A DNA stretch of 62,077 bases from JANWHZ01 sp964527385. GTDB lineage: Bacteria > Patescibacteriota > Saccharimonadia > Saccharimonadales > UBA4665. Shown one piece after another: positions 7,835 to 15,613 of the stretch. Position 1 is the first letter of the stretch; the number at the start of each line of letters is the position of its first letter. The position numbers and the translations under genes are program-made. The stretch is from the NCBI GenBank assembly GCA_964527385.1, contig CAZGPZ010000001.1, forward strand, positions 1-62,077. The letters are read 5' to 3'. The notes beneath the pieces were generated by a model, which was not told the DNA's origin, searched no databases, and saw only the letters and a list, made by a program, of their open reading frames with translations.

Positions 7835-8406
7835 TACAATATTTCTCCTGTATTAGGGTCTATTTTTACCGCGCCCGGACGCAGGATTTCGACTGCATCA
7901 TCGATCATCCTGATAACTGTCGACGATTCCCTGCCGCTTAAATCGCCGCCGTCTTCATAGAAATCGACCGCGCCGTGGAAACACTGTTCGGCTTCGGCCA
8001 TGGTCGTTGCCGGGAGGTCGCCCGGTTGGTTGGCACTGCTAGTCAAGAGTGGCCCAGTGACACTCAGCAGGCCGCGCAAGGAATCATCTGCCGGGATGCG
8101 AACCGCTAAGCTCTGGACGCCTTGGTGCAAGTATTCCAGCTCCGGGCAGGGCACCACCACGCTGACCGCGCCGGGCCAATAGCGCTCAACTGCTTGCAGG
8201 TACCGTCGTTTGAAGCCCAACTCAACCAGTTGGTCGATGTCCGCGGCAATCATCGTGCCTGGTTTGTGCTCGCGGTGCTTGAGCCAATACAGCCGGGTCA
8301 CTGCATCTTTGTCAGCTGCCCGCGCGACAATGCCGTACACCGTGTCGGTCGGAATCACCCCGACGCCGCTCGGCTGCGTAAGTAGTCGTTTAGCCGTCTC
8401 GAACAT
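7834..8406 (-). CDS. tsaC: Threonylcarbamoyl-AMP synthase (TsaC/Sua5 YrdC domain)
   Basis: First enzyme of the t6A tRNA modification pathway: threonine, bicarbonate and ATP give threonylcarbamoyl-AMP. Family features are the N-terminal GVIPTDTVYGIVA, a KHRE segment in place of the usual KxRP region, GAVSVVVP, LAVRIPAD and LLTSSANQPGD. At 190 residues it is the YrdC domain alone, without the Sua5 extension. AGGAG lies 7 bases before the ATG. It is followed by the MazG-like gene with a one-base overlap. Confidence 0.9.
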   Translation of the reverse strand: MFETAKRLLTQPSGVGVIPTDTVYGIVARAADKDAVTRLYWLKHREHKPGTMIAADIDQLVELGFKRRYLQAVERYWPGAVSVVVPCPELEYLHQGVQSLAVRIPADDSLRGLLSVTGPLLTSSANQPGDLPATTMAEAEQCFHGAVDFYEDGGDLSGRESSTVIRMIDDAVEILRPGAVKIDPNTGEIL

Positions 8407-8425
8407 CCACTACTCCTATGACTAG

Positions 8426-8785
8426 TTACAAGCTGCTGACGCCATTCGTCCGCAGGTAAGCGTAGACCATCATAGCGCCCAGTCCCAGGACGATAACGAC
8501 CGTCGCGAAGATTGCCAGGCCGATGCCGCTGCCAGGCACTTTGGGCGGTTTCGGTGGTTTAGTTACTACTTGCTTGGTTGCCCTCTTGGAATCTTTGGGC
8601 TCAGGTTTGGCAGCCGTGCCTCCCGGCGATGCGACCGCCAACTCAACCACCTCTTTCGGGGTAGCTTTTACTGGTTCTGGCGTCGGTTGGGGCGGGACGG
8701 GCGGCTTCGGCGGCACCACGTCCATGACGGGCTTGGGGGCTGGCTGTGGCGGCGACTGCACCGGTTCCGAGGGTTTCATAATCAT
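8426..8785 (-). CDS. Proline-rich protein with C-terminal membrane anchor
   Basis: An N-terminal region of about 85 residues is almost entirely Pro, Lys, Val and Thr in PKPxPPxP-like runs. It is followed by a C-terminal transmembrane helix (roughly the last 30 residues, GIGLAIFATVVIVLGLGAM) and a short tail. Tail-anchored or N-in/C-out topology is likely; the Pro-rich part may be a spacer. Three ATGs at 8791, 8785 and 8779 are possible. A TACAAT element overlaps the first, favouring one of the other two. Its start is about 11 bases past the mutY stop. Function unknown. Confidence 0.6.
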   Translation of the reverse strand: MIMKPSEPVQSPPQPAPKPVMDVVPPKPPVPPQPTPEPVKATPKEVVELAVASPGGTAAKPEPKDSKRATKQVVTKPPKPPKVPGSGIGLAIFATVVIVLGLGAMMVYAYLRTNGVSSL

Positions 8786-8795
8786 AAGCATTGTA

Positions 8796-9704
8796 TCACG
8801 GGAGTTCGTAGGAAGCACCGTGGTGGCGCACCAGCCCTTCGGCGAGCAAGCCCACCAGAACCGCTTCAGTGCGTGCGTCCGCGAGCTCCGCGATCAGCTT
8901 GCCTTTTGTCATTTTGCCGTTCACTAACATCCGCAAGACTCGACCACGCAGCTGGCGCGATGATCCTTCGAATTTAGGCTGCTTGGCATAGCCTTTCGCT
9001 TGCCTCGATGCATTGCCCGCCGTTTGTTTCACGTAGCTGCCGTAGTCCATCAGCGCCCAGTAGAATTCCCTATAAGACACCCGCGAAGCGGGTTTCTTAT
9101 TCGTCACTTCTGGAGTAAATCCAGATTCGCCTAAAGGCGAACCGCTCCTGATCTTCCCAAGCTGCGACAACGAAGCCTTCAGCAGTACCAATATGTCTGC
9201 GTCAGCAACAGCGATCTGGCCACGAAAAAAATGATGAATATACGCGGTACGGATGTTCGTCTCTATAAATATTGCCGGGCTGTTGAACGCATATGCCCTA
9301 ATGGCACCGGCAGTATTGGTTCCAACGCCCGGCAAACTTTCTAGCGCGGATTGGTCCTCTGGAATGTTGCCGCCAAAATCATGCACGATTTTCTGCGCGG
9401 CTTGCCAGAGGAATTTCGCCCGCCGATTGTAGCCGAGCCCCTGCCATGCTACTAACACTTCGCCGAGCGTTGCCGCCGCCAACGCCTGCACAGTCGGGAA
9501 CCGGTCCAGGAAAGCTTGGTACTTCACGGTCACGCGCGGCACTTGTGTCTGCTGGAGCATGATTTCTGATAGCAGTATTTTATATGGGTCAAACGTACCG
9601 TCAGCTTCGGGCAATCGCCACGGCAAATCGTGACGGCCGGCATGGGCATAATACGCCAGCACAGTCATCCAGAAGTTTTCACTGTCTTCGGCGGTAGCAG
9701 CCAT
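8796..9704 (-). CDS. mutY: A/G-specific adenine glycosylase, MutY type, no Fe-S cluster
   Basis: HhH-GPD base-excision glycosylase that removes adenine opposite 8-oxoguanine. Counting from the upstream ATG at 9710, visible parts are SEIMLQQTQV with catalytic Glu49, the helix-hairpin-helix LPGVGTNTAG at 126-135, and IFIETNIRTAYI. In the last segment Glu150 stands where the catalytic Asp is expected. There are no cysteines, so the C-terminal 4Fe-4S cluster is absent. Residues about 188-213 come from a palindromic DNA insertion (9072-9141). The ATG at 9704 is preferred because the TATACT at 9720-9715 is too close to the ATG at 9710. Confidence 0.85.
   Translation of the reverse strand: MAATAEDSENFWMTVLAYYAHAGRHDLPWRLPEADGTFDPYKILLSEIMLQQTQVPRVTVKYQAFLDRFPTVQALAAATLGEVLVAWQGLGYNRRAKFLWQAAQKIVHDFGGNIPEDQSALESLPGVGTNTAGAIRAYAFNSPAIFIETNIRTAYIHHFFRGQIAVADADILVLLKASLSQLGKIRSGSPLGESGFTPEVTNKKPASRVSYREFYWALMDYGSYVKQTAGNASRQAKGYAKQPKFEGSSRQLRGRVLRMLVNGKMTKGKLIAELADARTEAVLVGLLAEGLVRHHGASYELP
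9072..9141. repeat. Triple-hairpin palindromic insertion inside mutY
   Basis: Three adjoining inverted repeats: 9072-9100 (13-base arms around GAA, one mismatch, core ACCCGC/GCGGGT), 9109-9125 (TCTGGA-GTAAA-TCCAGA) and 9126-9141 (TTCGCC-TAAA-GGCGAA). The unit keeps the mutY frame open and adds about 25 residues before YREFYWALMDYG. On the minus strand CTGGATT...GTGAC resembles one arm of the dispersed repeats in this window, so a related mobile palindrome is possible. Confidence 0.75.
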
Positions 9705-9734
9705 ACGCATGTGTAGTATACAATTTAAGCTAAG

Positions 9735-10571
9735 ATGTTTAGTTACGTATGGCTGCTTGCAAAGCGGTTTGCAGTGCTTGTCCCAGGCATTGCTGTCGCT
9801 TACTTAGCAACGAGAACGCTGCTTCCCTATTTCAATAACCGCCTGCCGCTCGCAGCTGCTGCTTTCGTCACCTACATTTTAGTGGCATATTTTATCATCC
9901 CGTTCGTTTGGCGATTCTTGCGCTTGCTGATGCCGCCGAGCCACTTGCCGCTATATTGTGTCACTCCTGACGGCTTTGCGTCAGACCCAATCAACATCGG
10001 GTTGGTGGGATCACGCAAGCAACTGATTAGCGCTATGGAGACGGCTGGCTGGCATGTCATCCAACCAACAACGCCGCGCACGGTCGCCCGGATGGTCTGG
10101 GCCATCATTTTCCGGCGTTCGTTCCCCGGCACGCCAATTAGCAACCTCTACCTGTTCGGCCGGAAACAAGACATCAGCTTCGAAGTTGAGCTGCTTGAGC
10201 AAGGCAGAGGACACCGCCACCATGTCCGATTTTGGGCAACAACGTTGAGTGACATCCAAACCATCGAGTCATCTAAAACCAAAAGCTCAAACCGGGAAGA
10301 ACTTGAACTAGCCGACCATTTGCTGTGGGCTGGCGCGGCCTCGCGCGATATAGGCATTACGTTCGCCAAGGGCACGTTCCAGTTGACGCATGCTGTGTCG
10401 CCGAATACGAACGGCGAGCGAGCGCTCATTGTACGCCAGTTGGAATCACATGGTTTGGCTGGGTCCATTTCTTCCATCCATTTGTACCGGCCGTATTATT
10501 TGCCTAATTTCGCTTGGTCACGGTCCCTGCGTACTGATGGCATCATGGCTGTTTTACGACTGAAAGAATAA
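9735..10571 (+). CDS. LssY C-terminal domain membrane protein
   Basis: Two N-terminal transmembrane helices (about 8-26 and 38-66) are followed by a soluble domain with PINIGLVGSRKQLISAM, GWHVI and a late HLYRPYYLPN, which I recognise as the LssY_C family. LssY_C proteins occur alone or fused to PAP2 and DedA membrane proteins; their activity is not well established. The gene is divergent from mutY, and both read from a shared GTATAC-containing promoter region (9715-9724). The leader is only a few bases and has no Shine-Dalgarno site. Confidence 0.7.
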   Translation: MFSYVWLLAKRFAVLVPGIAVAYLATRTLLPYFNNRLPLAAAAFVTYILVAYFIIPFVWRFLRLLMPPSHLPLYCVTPDGFASDPINIGLVGSRKQLISAMETAGWHVIQPTTPRTVARMVWAIIFRRSFPGTPISNLYLFGRKQDISFEVELLEQGRGHRHHVRFWATTLSDIQTIESSKTKSSNREELELADHLLWAGAASRDIGITFAKGTFQLTHAVSPNTNGERALIVRQLESHGLAGSISSIHLYRPYYLPNFAWSRSLRTDGIMAVLRLKE

Positions 10572-10572
10572 G

Positions 10573-10628
10573 TTTGCAACATATGCAAAACTTGACATGA
10601 CATAGTAATTTTCGTAAAGTTGCACTTC
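10573..10628 (+). promoter_or_regulatory. Consensus promoter with upstream inverted repeat
   Basis: TTGACA at 10592-10597, a 17-base spacer, TAAAGT at 10615-10620, and the ATG eight bases later. Immediately upstream is TTTGCA-N5-TGCAAA (10573-10589), a perfect 6-bp inverted repeat that may bind a regulator. Confidence 0.7.
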
Positions 10629-11135
10629 ATGGAAGATTTGGCAACAAACGGCTGGCAAGTATTTTTTGAGCATGTACCTCCTGGTAGTATCGCCAGGTAT
10701 TGTTTTCCCGAAGATGTCACTCCTGAAAACTTCATATCATTCATATCGCGCGGTTTTCTTGTTTCACGCGGCAATGCGGAACGAAACATATTGTGGCTTG
10801 ATTTCGTAGCCGCGCATACCGGATTCCCCTTCAGGGAAGCCTTTCATTACTTTTTGGACATCGGCGGCTGGGATGCGCTTACGGCCGAGGAGCAGGTTTT
10901 ATTTACCGAGGACTTAGAGCGGGTAAAAGCCCATCATAAATCAGATGATGAGATACCTTCAGTAGTTGACGATTTCTATGCCGAGCCAGCATTGCGTTTC
11001 AATGAACAGGTGGGCGAAGCAGCTCTCGGCAAACCACGACAACTGGTTATTGATGACATATCAGTGCCGCTCGGCCAAATACCGGGCGAAAAAGAGTTCC
11101 TGCGCTTGCTCGACCTGGCCATTCCCCCGAAATAG
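10629..11135 (+). CDS. Hypothetical protein, 168 aa
   Basis: I do not recognise this soluble, acidic protein. It starts MEDLATNGWQVFFEHVPPGS, has alternating aromatic and acidic segments, and no signal or membrane helix. The start at 10629 is preferred over an upstream TTG because a near-consensus promoter ends eight bases before it, giving a leaderless message. It stands alone, with a convergent gene 35 bases away. The strong promoter and upstream inverted repeat suggest regulated expression. Confidence 0.65.
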   Translation: MEDLATNGWQVFFEHVPPGSIARYCFPEDVTPENFISFISRGFLVSRGNAERNILWLDFVAAHTGFPFREAFHYFLDIGGWDALTAEEQVLFTEDLERVKAHHKSDDEIPSVVDDFYAEPALRFNEQVGEAALGKPRQLVIDDISVPLGQIPGEKEFLRLLDLAIPPK

Positions 11136-11170
11136 ACGAGTGCCGAAACCACACGTAGCTACATATTGTA

Positions 11171-11968
11171 TCAGTCGACCGAAACGTCTGGGATGCCGCC
11201 AAGGTAGCCGACGGGGGCGCCAGTTTCGGCGCGTTTGATAATTTCGTCCGCCCACGCTTCCACTTGCGGCAAACCGCCCGCCGGCATTGCCGTCGCATAG
11301 ATATTTGCCGGGCTACCGAGTATGCCGGGGCCCGCCTCGCCGCTCGTGTTGCTATAAAACACGCTGCCGCCTGCCGGTGATGCCGCGTACGCCGCGATCG
11401 TATCAAGGCCGTCGCGTTCGCTGATGTTCAAGAAGAATAGCCCCTTGTGCCCGCCTTTGTCATCTGTGCCGTCCATCGAAATGGTGACGCTATCCACCTG
11501 GTTCGCGTCAGGCAGGCCGGCAAAACCCGCCTGCGTCAAAACAGCAATGCTATAGGTGCCGCCAAAGCCACGCTTACTTGGAGCCTCCTGTCCAACGTGT
11601 ACGGTCCAAATAAGGTCCACCATGCCTGGCAGTTGCTCCAGTACAAAATTCGGGTCGCCGCGGCCGTGGCTGCCATAGTACGCAATGATTCCCGCCGCTA
11701 TGCGTTTCGCCGCCGCATGCGAATTCTCGTACGACACGCCTACTGGGACCGGCCGGGGCGCTTGGGCAGGTGATGGCATGGGCGCGAAATCTACTAGCCC
11801 AACCGCTAATAGTAAAAGCGTAGCGAAGTGCCGCATCGCTTTGCGGAACGCCACCCTTTCTTCTGTTCGTCCGTATGCATGCTGGATTGGTGAGGCCAGC
11901 TTGGCAATATCGCCCTCACCGAAGTCGATCCGTTTTGTGCTGGTAATGTTATCCCGACCTTTCGCCAT
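11171..11968 (-). CDS. Anchored extracytoplasmic protein, unknown function
   Basis: The 265-residue chain has a charged N-terminus of about 45 residues, a hydrophobic segment at about 47-63 (FATLLLLAVGLVDFAPM) that would act as a signal anchor, and an exported domain. The domain is rich in Gly/Ala and includes IAVLTQAGFAGLPDANQV and SVTISMDGTDD. I see no catalytic motif. A TATAGT element lies 9 bases before the ATG, with a second candidate further up. It is separated from its minus-strand neighbours by about 130 bases and seems to be monocistronic. Confidence 0.6.
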   Translation of the reverse strand: MAKGRDNITSTKRIDFGEGDIAKLASPIQHAYGRTEERVAFRKAMRHFATLLLLAVGLVDFAPMPSPAQAPRPVPVGVSYENSHAAAKRIAAGIIAYYGSHGRGDPNFVLEQLPGMVDLIWTVHVGQEAPSKRGFGGTYSIAVLTQAGFAGLPDANQVDSVTISMDGTDDKGGHKGLFFLNISERDGLDTIAAYAASPAGGSVFYSNTSGEAGPGILGSPANIYATAMPAGGLPQVEAWADEIIKRAETGAPVGYLGGIPDVSVD

Positions 11969-12100
11969 CTTGCCAAAACTATATCATAAAGCGACATAGC
12001 ATCACGCTGTCTGGTAGCTTAACTAGCCACGACACGCTGGACATGCGGCCGAAATCATGCGAATAACACGTACAAATACAGAAGCTTATAGGATACGTGA

Positions 12101-14125
12101 CTACAGCCCGCCGTAGCCGCTGCCGAGACCGTAGAAGGTGTACTGCGGCTTGTAGTAGTCGGATATCTTCAGCGGTGTGCCACCGGCAATAGGCATGACG
12201 TACAGCTCGCTGCCACCCTTCTGGACGAGTAAGTATTTATCTGTATACCAGCCGTAGGGGGCATACTCGCTGGCGCTGGCGATTTGGGTACCGTTCAGGC
12301 CGGCGTAGTCGCCGACAAACAAAGTATTTTTGCCGTCGCGTGCCTGGCTCCACAACGTAGCAGTACCCGATGGCGATTCTAGGTAGGTCACGTAATTTTG
12401 CTGGACCTGGGCAAATGAGCTGTCGGTAATGGTATCGCTCTGCGTCACGCTGTTGTTCTGGTACTTATATGTGTAGTATACCGAGGGCTGCGACTGCATC
12501 GAGGACTGGACGTACAGCTCACCAGGATTCACCAGCACCGCGTACATGCCGGACGACGTCGTGCCGGCAGGCGGCGTGATATCGCGCAGGTCCTTCTTGT
12601 TTGTGCCGTCAACGTTGGCACTGTAGATACTATTGTTGTTTGATCCAAGCGGTGGGCCGGTCTCCGGCGTATTCCACGCAAAGCCATAGACGACGCGGTC
12701 GTTCAGCAGATTGACGAAGCCGAGATCTTGTTCGGTGTAGCTGCCGCTATCGCCTTGCGCGGACGATTGGTCGATGGTGGTCGATTTCGCCACCTCGGCA
12801 TTGTAGCTCTTAATAGCCGTCTTGCCAGGTTGCCAAGGCTGCTTGTCCAGGTTGTTCACTTCGTAAATGAATGTATGGTTGCTCCAGCCGACCGGAGTAA
12901 ATGTAGCGCTGCTGCTGTCGATGGTGGTGAGCGCGTTTGTCTTGGTATTTATCATATACAATTTGGCTGCAGTGCCGCCAGCGCGCTTGCTTAACAGCGC
13001 CAGGTATTGCCAGTCGCGAGAGGCAAGTAGGACGGTGCCGTTCTGGTCCTCTGAACCAGTACCATCCAGCACGGTTTTGCGGTCAGTGCCATCCAGGTTG
13101 GTCGAGACGACGTCGATCGTGCCGCTTTGGTTCGATAGGAAATAGATACGACCCGCTGGGACAAGCGCAAATTTGTTCGCACCAGTTTCACTGGTAACCT
13201 TGACGGTTGTAGCTAATGTCGTATAGCCGTCCGCGGAGAGCGTCGCGGCTAAGGTGTCGGTAGCAGTGGGCAGGACAATCGTGGCCTCGCCATTTTCGTC
13301 GGTGCGTGCTTCAGTATCGAGCACGCGCACGGCAACGTTGGAAAGCGCTTTGCCCGTAATTTTATCCGTTACACTGAGGGGCACTTGCCGGCCGGTTGCC
13401 ACCAATTTCACCGCCGCGGCATTCCGACCCGCACCGGTTGCGACGCCGGCAAAGATTGCCTGGCTGGTGTTTTGGTAATACTTTTTGGACACGATCACCT
13501 GGCCCGCCCCGACTTTGACGGTAAGGTACGCTTTGCCGGTGCTACCTGTTTCGGCCGTGTTGCCTCCGATCGAAACTTTCGCGCCAGTCACCGGCTCGGA
13601 AGTTGTGCTATCGATAACAGTGATGGTAAACTGCCGGGTCATGAACAGCGCCAGGACCGGGTACCGGGATTGCGGCACAGCCGCGATCGCGCCAAGGATA
13701 ACAAGAAGCGTCAACGGCAACGTCCAAAGCTTATGGCGCCAATACCCGCCAAAGAAGCGTCCGATAGGGTTGCGCCGGCGGGGTGGCATTGGCCGATCAG
13801 GCGGCAGCTGGGTAACCTCGGGAGCCGGGGCTTCATTCTCGTCATCGCCGCCCATATCATCCGGCTGTTCGATCATTTCCGGTCCTTTCGGCTCCTGCGG
13901 TGTTGGTTGCAACGAGGGGCGGATGGTTGTCAGCGGCTTGAAGTTCATGCCGGCCGCGCTTGGCAGCTTAGCCGGTGTGTCTATATCGTCATTCGCATCA
14001 CGGATGTTTATGGTCAATTTGGGTTTTGCTGCCGGCAGGTTGGCAGGCATATTTTTAGGCAAAGGTGGCGCGGATGGCGCTTCGTCGCCAAATTTCACCG
14101 GCACCCGCCTGATCATGTCGTCCAT
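12101..14125 (-). CDS. Large anchored surface protein with Ig-like and propeller domains
   Basis: A 674-residue protein. Residues 1-130 are Pro/Asp-rich and probably disordered in the cytoplasm. One transmembrane helix lies at about 135-151. Two beta domains of the carboxypeptidase-regulatory/peg type follow (ITVIDSTTSEPVTGAKVSI; LSVTDKITGKALSNVAVRV). The C-terminal 350 residues have repeated YFLSNQSG, LYMINTKT and LWSQARDGK elements of a TolB/WD-like propeller. Such proteins are thought to sense or bind partners at the cell surface. AGAGGGG sits about 6 bases before the ATG at 14125. It is divergent from the glycosylase gene. Confidence 0.75.
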   Translation of the reverse strand: MDDMIRRVPVKFGDEAPSAPPLPKNMPANLPAAKPKLTINIRDANDDIDTPAKLPSAAGMNFKPLTTIRPSLQPTPQEPKGPEMIEQPDDMGGDDENEAPAPEVTQLPPDRPMPPRRRNPIGRFFGGYWRHKLWTLPLTLLVILGAIAAVPQSRYPVLALFMTRQFTITVIDSTTSEPVTGAKVSIGGNTAETGSTGKAYLTVKVGAGQVIVSKKYYQNTSQAIFAGVATGAGRNAAAVKLVATGRQVPLSVTDKITGKALSNVAVRVLDTEARTDENGEATIVLPTATDTLAATLSADGYTTLATTVKVTSETGANKFALVPAGRIYFLSNQSGTIDVVSTNLDGTDRKTVLDGTGSEDQNGTVLLASRDWQYLALLSKRAGGTAAKLYMINTKTNALTTIDSSSATFTPVGWSNHTFIYEVNNLDKQPWQPGKTAIKSYNAEVAKSTTIDQSSAQGDSGSYTEQDLGFVNLLNDRVVYGFAWNTPETGPPLGSNNNSIYSANVDGTNKKDLRDITPPAGTTSSGMYAVLVNPGELYVQSSMQSQPSVYYTYKYQNNSVTQSDTITDSSFAQVQQNYVTYLESPSGTATLWSQARDGKNTLFVGDYAGLNGTQIASASEYAPYGWYTDKYLLVQKGGSELYVMPIAGGTPLKISDYYKPQYTFYGLGSGYGGL

Positions 14126-14214
14126 CAAAAACCCCTCTTAGCTTAAGCATATTGTACGGCTTCGGCGCCTGCTTTGCCAAATACCGATGCGTCCAAGTGC
14201 GGTACTATGAGAGG

Positions 14215-14853
14215 ATGATTGCGGTAGCAAACGAAACGACCCTGCGGCAAGCGGCAGCGCACTTGCGTGCCCGCGACAGAATACTTGACCCTGTAATCGA
14301 GCAGTACGGGCCGTGCGACATCGTGCCGCATACCGAATACTACCGGGAGCTCGTAGAATCGATTGTCGGGCAGCAGCTGAGCGTGAAAGCGGCGCGGGCG
14401 ATCCGCCAAAAGTTTGTTGGCTTGTTCGATGGTAATTTTCCCTCGCCGAGCCAAATTATCAGCAAGCCGCCGGAGGAATTGCGCGGTGCCGGGCTGTCCT
14501 GGGCAAAAGCAAACTACGTGCAAGACCTTGCCCGCCATGTGCTCGACGGCAAAGTTACGTTCGACCGGCTAGACTCCCAAACAAACGAAGAGATCATCAA
14601 GGAGCTCACCGACGTCAAAGGCATCGGTGAATGGACGGTCCACATGTTTTTGATCTTCGGCATGGGCCGGCTCGACGTGCTGCCGACCGGCGACCTCGGC
14701 ATCAAGAACGGCATCCGCGCTCTCTACGGCTTCCAGGACGCGCCAACACCAGCCCAAATCGTGCAACTCGCCGAGCAAAACCATTGGCATCCCTATGAAT
14801 CTATCGCCAGCTGGTACGTCTGGGAATCCCTGGACAATAAACCAAAGAGCTAA
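14215..14853 (+). CDS. DNA-3-methyladenine glycosylase II (AlkA-like)
   Basis: HhH-GPD base-excision enzyme for alkylated purines. In the 212-residue chain, SIVGQQLSVKAA (49-60) and the helix-hairpin-helix KGIGEWTVHM (135-144) are diagnostic. The catalytic aspartate is Asp160 in LPTGDLGIKNG. It lacks the N-terminal domain of E. coli AlkA, as in the short bacterial family. The start is set by TACTAT (14203-14208) six bases upstream, a leaderless arrangement that excludes the longer frame from 14152. Confidence 0.88.
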   Translation: MIAVANETTLRQAAAHLRARDRILDPVIEQYGPCDIVPHTEYYRELVESIVGQQLSVKAARAIRQKFVGLFDGNFPSPSQIISKPPEELRGAGLSWAKANYVQDLARHVLDGKVTFDRLDSQTNEEIIKELTDVKGIGEWTVHMFLIFGMGRLDVLPTGDLGIKNGIRALYGFQDAPTPAQIVQLAEQNHWHPYESIASWYVWESLDNKPKS

Positions 14854-14895
14854 ACTAACTTCTAGGCTATGTATCTGAGCCGAGAAACACTTAAT

Positions 14896-15549
14896 CTAGC
14901 TGGGCAAGATAACTGACAAGGCCTGAGCGTTCAGGCGTGACACTATAGCATCAGCATCTGCCAGTTCGGCGGCTGTATGTGTGCTCGTTACGGCTACAAC
15001 ACGCATCCCAGCGGCATGACCTGCGACAATATCTACGGGAGTATCGCCTACATATGTTGATCGTCCTGGATCTACCCCTGAAGCCTCGGCGGCTTTTAGT
15101 ATGCCCTGTGGGTCTGGTTTTACCCGGTCTATATCTTCTGCCGTTACCACCACGCCTATATGGCGCGCTACGGATGGGTTGCGACCGAGAAAGCCCTCAA
15201 TGACCGGCGCAGAACTTGAGCTAACAATTCCCATCTCGGCTCTGGTAGCTAGTGCGCCCATTAGGCCGACCACGCCCGGCGCAGGTCGCATGTTGCCAGC
15301 TAATTCATCATAAATACGTTGCTTTTCGGCAATAAGTTCTTCGACTAGCCCGCCTGGATTATCAAAACCGGCTGCATAGAGATATGATTCTAGGCCAGCT
15401 TTGTCTGTTTGTCCGGCAAAGTATGTATGATATTCCTCAGATTTGAGGCTGTGGCCAAAAGAAGCAAGCGCAGCCCTAAAAGCATTTTCATGCTGACGTT
15501 CAGTTCGTGCAATAACGCCGTCAAAATCCCAGAAAACTCCTCGAGACAT
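14896..15549 (-). CDS. HAD-superfamily phosphatase, beta-phosphoglucomutase-like
   Basis: A cap-type HAD of 217 residues. Motif I is FWDFDGVIA (nucleophile Asp and acid Asp), motif II SSSSA, motif III Lys in RVKPDP, motif IV GDTPVD. It is clearly related to the HAD half of the divergent neighbour: the C-terminal THTAAELADADAIVSRLNA parallels THAAPQLASADQIVSRLSA there. Substrates of the class include sugar phosphates. TATAAT (15561-15556) is followed by six bases and the ATG at 15549, so the ATG at 15555 is too close to be used. Confidence 0.85.
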   Translation of the reverse strand: MSRGVFWDFDGVIARTERQHENAFRAALASFGHSLKSEEYHTYFAGQTDKAGLESYLYAAGFDNPGGLVEELIAEKQRIYDELAGNMRPAPGVVGLMGALATRAEMGIVSSSSAPVIEGFLGRNPSVARHIGVVVTAEDIDRVKPDPQGILKAAEASGVDPGRSTYVGDTPVDIVAGHAAGMRVVAVTSTHTAAELADADAIVSRLNAQALSVILPS

Positions 15550-15613
15550 TTGCATATTATACCACTTTCGTCAATCTTAGTAAACGATCCGCCGGTGTGT
15601 TATAGTGCCAGCT

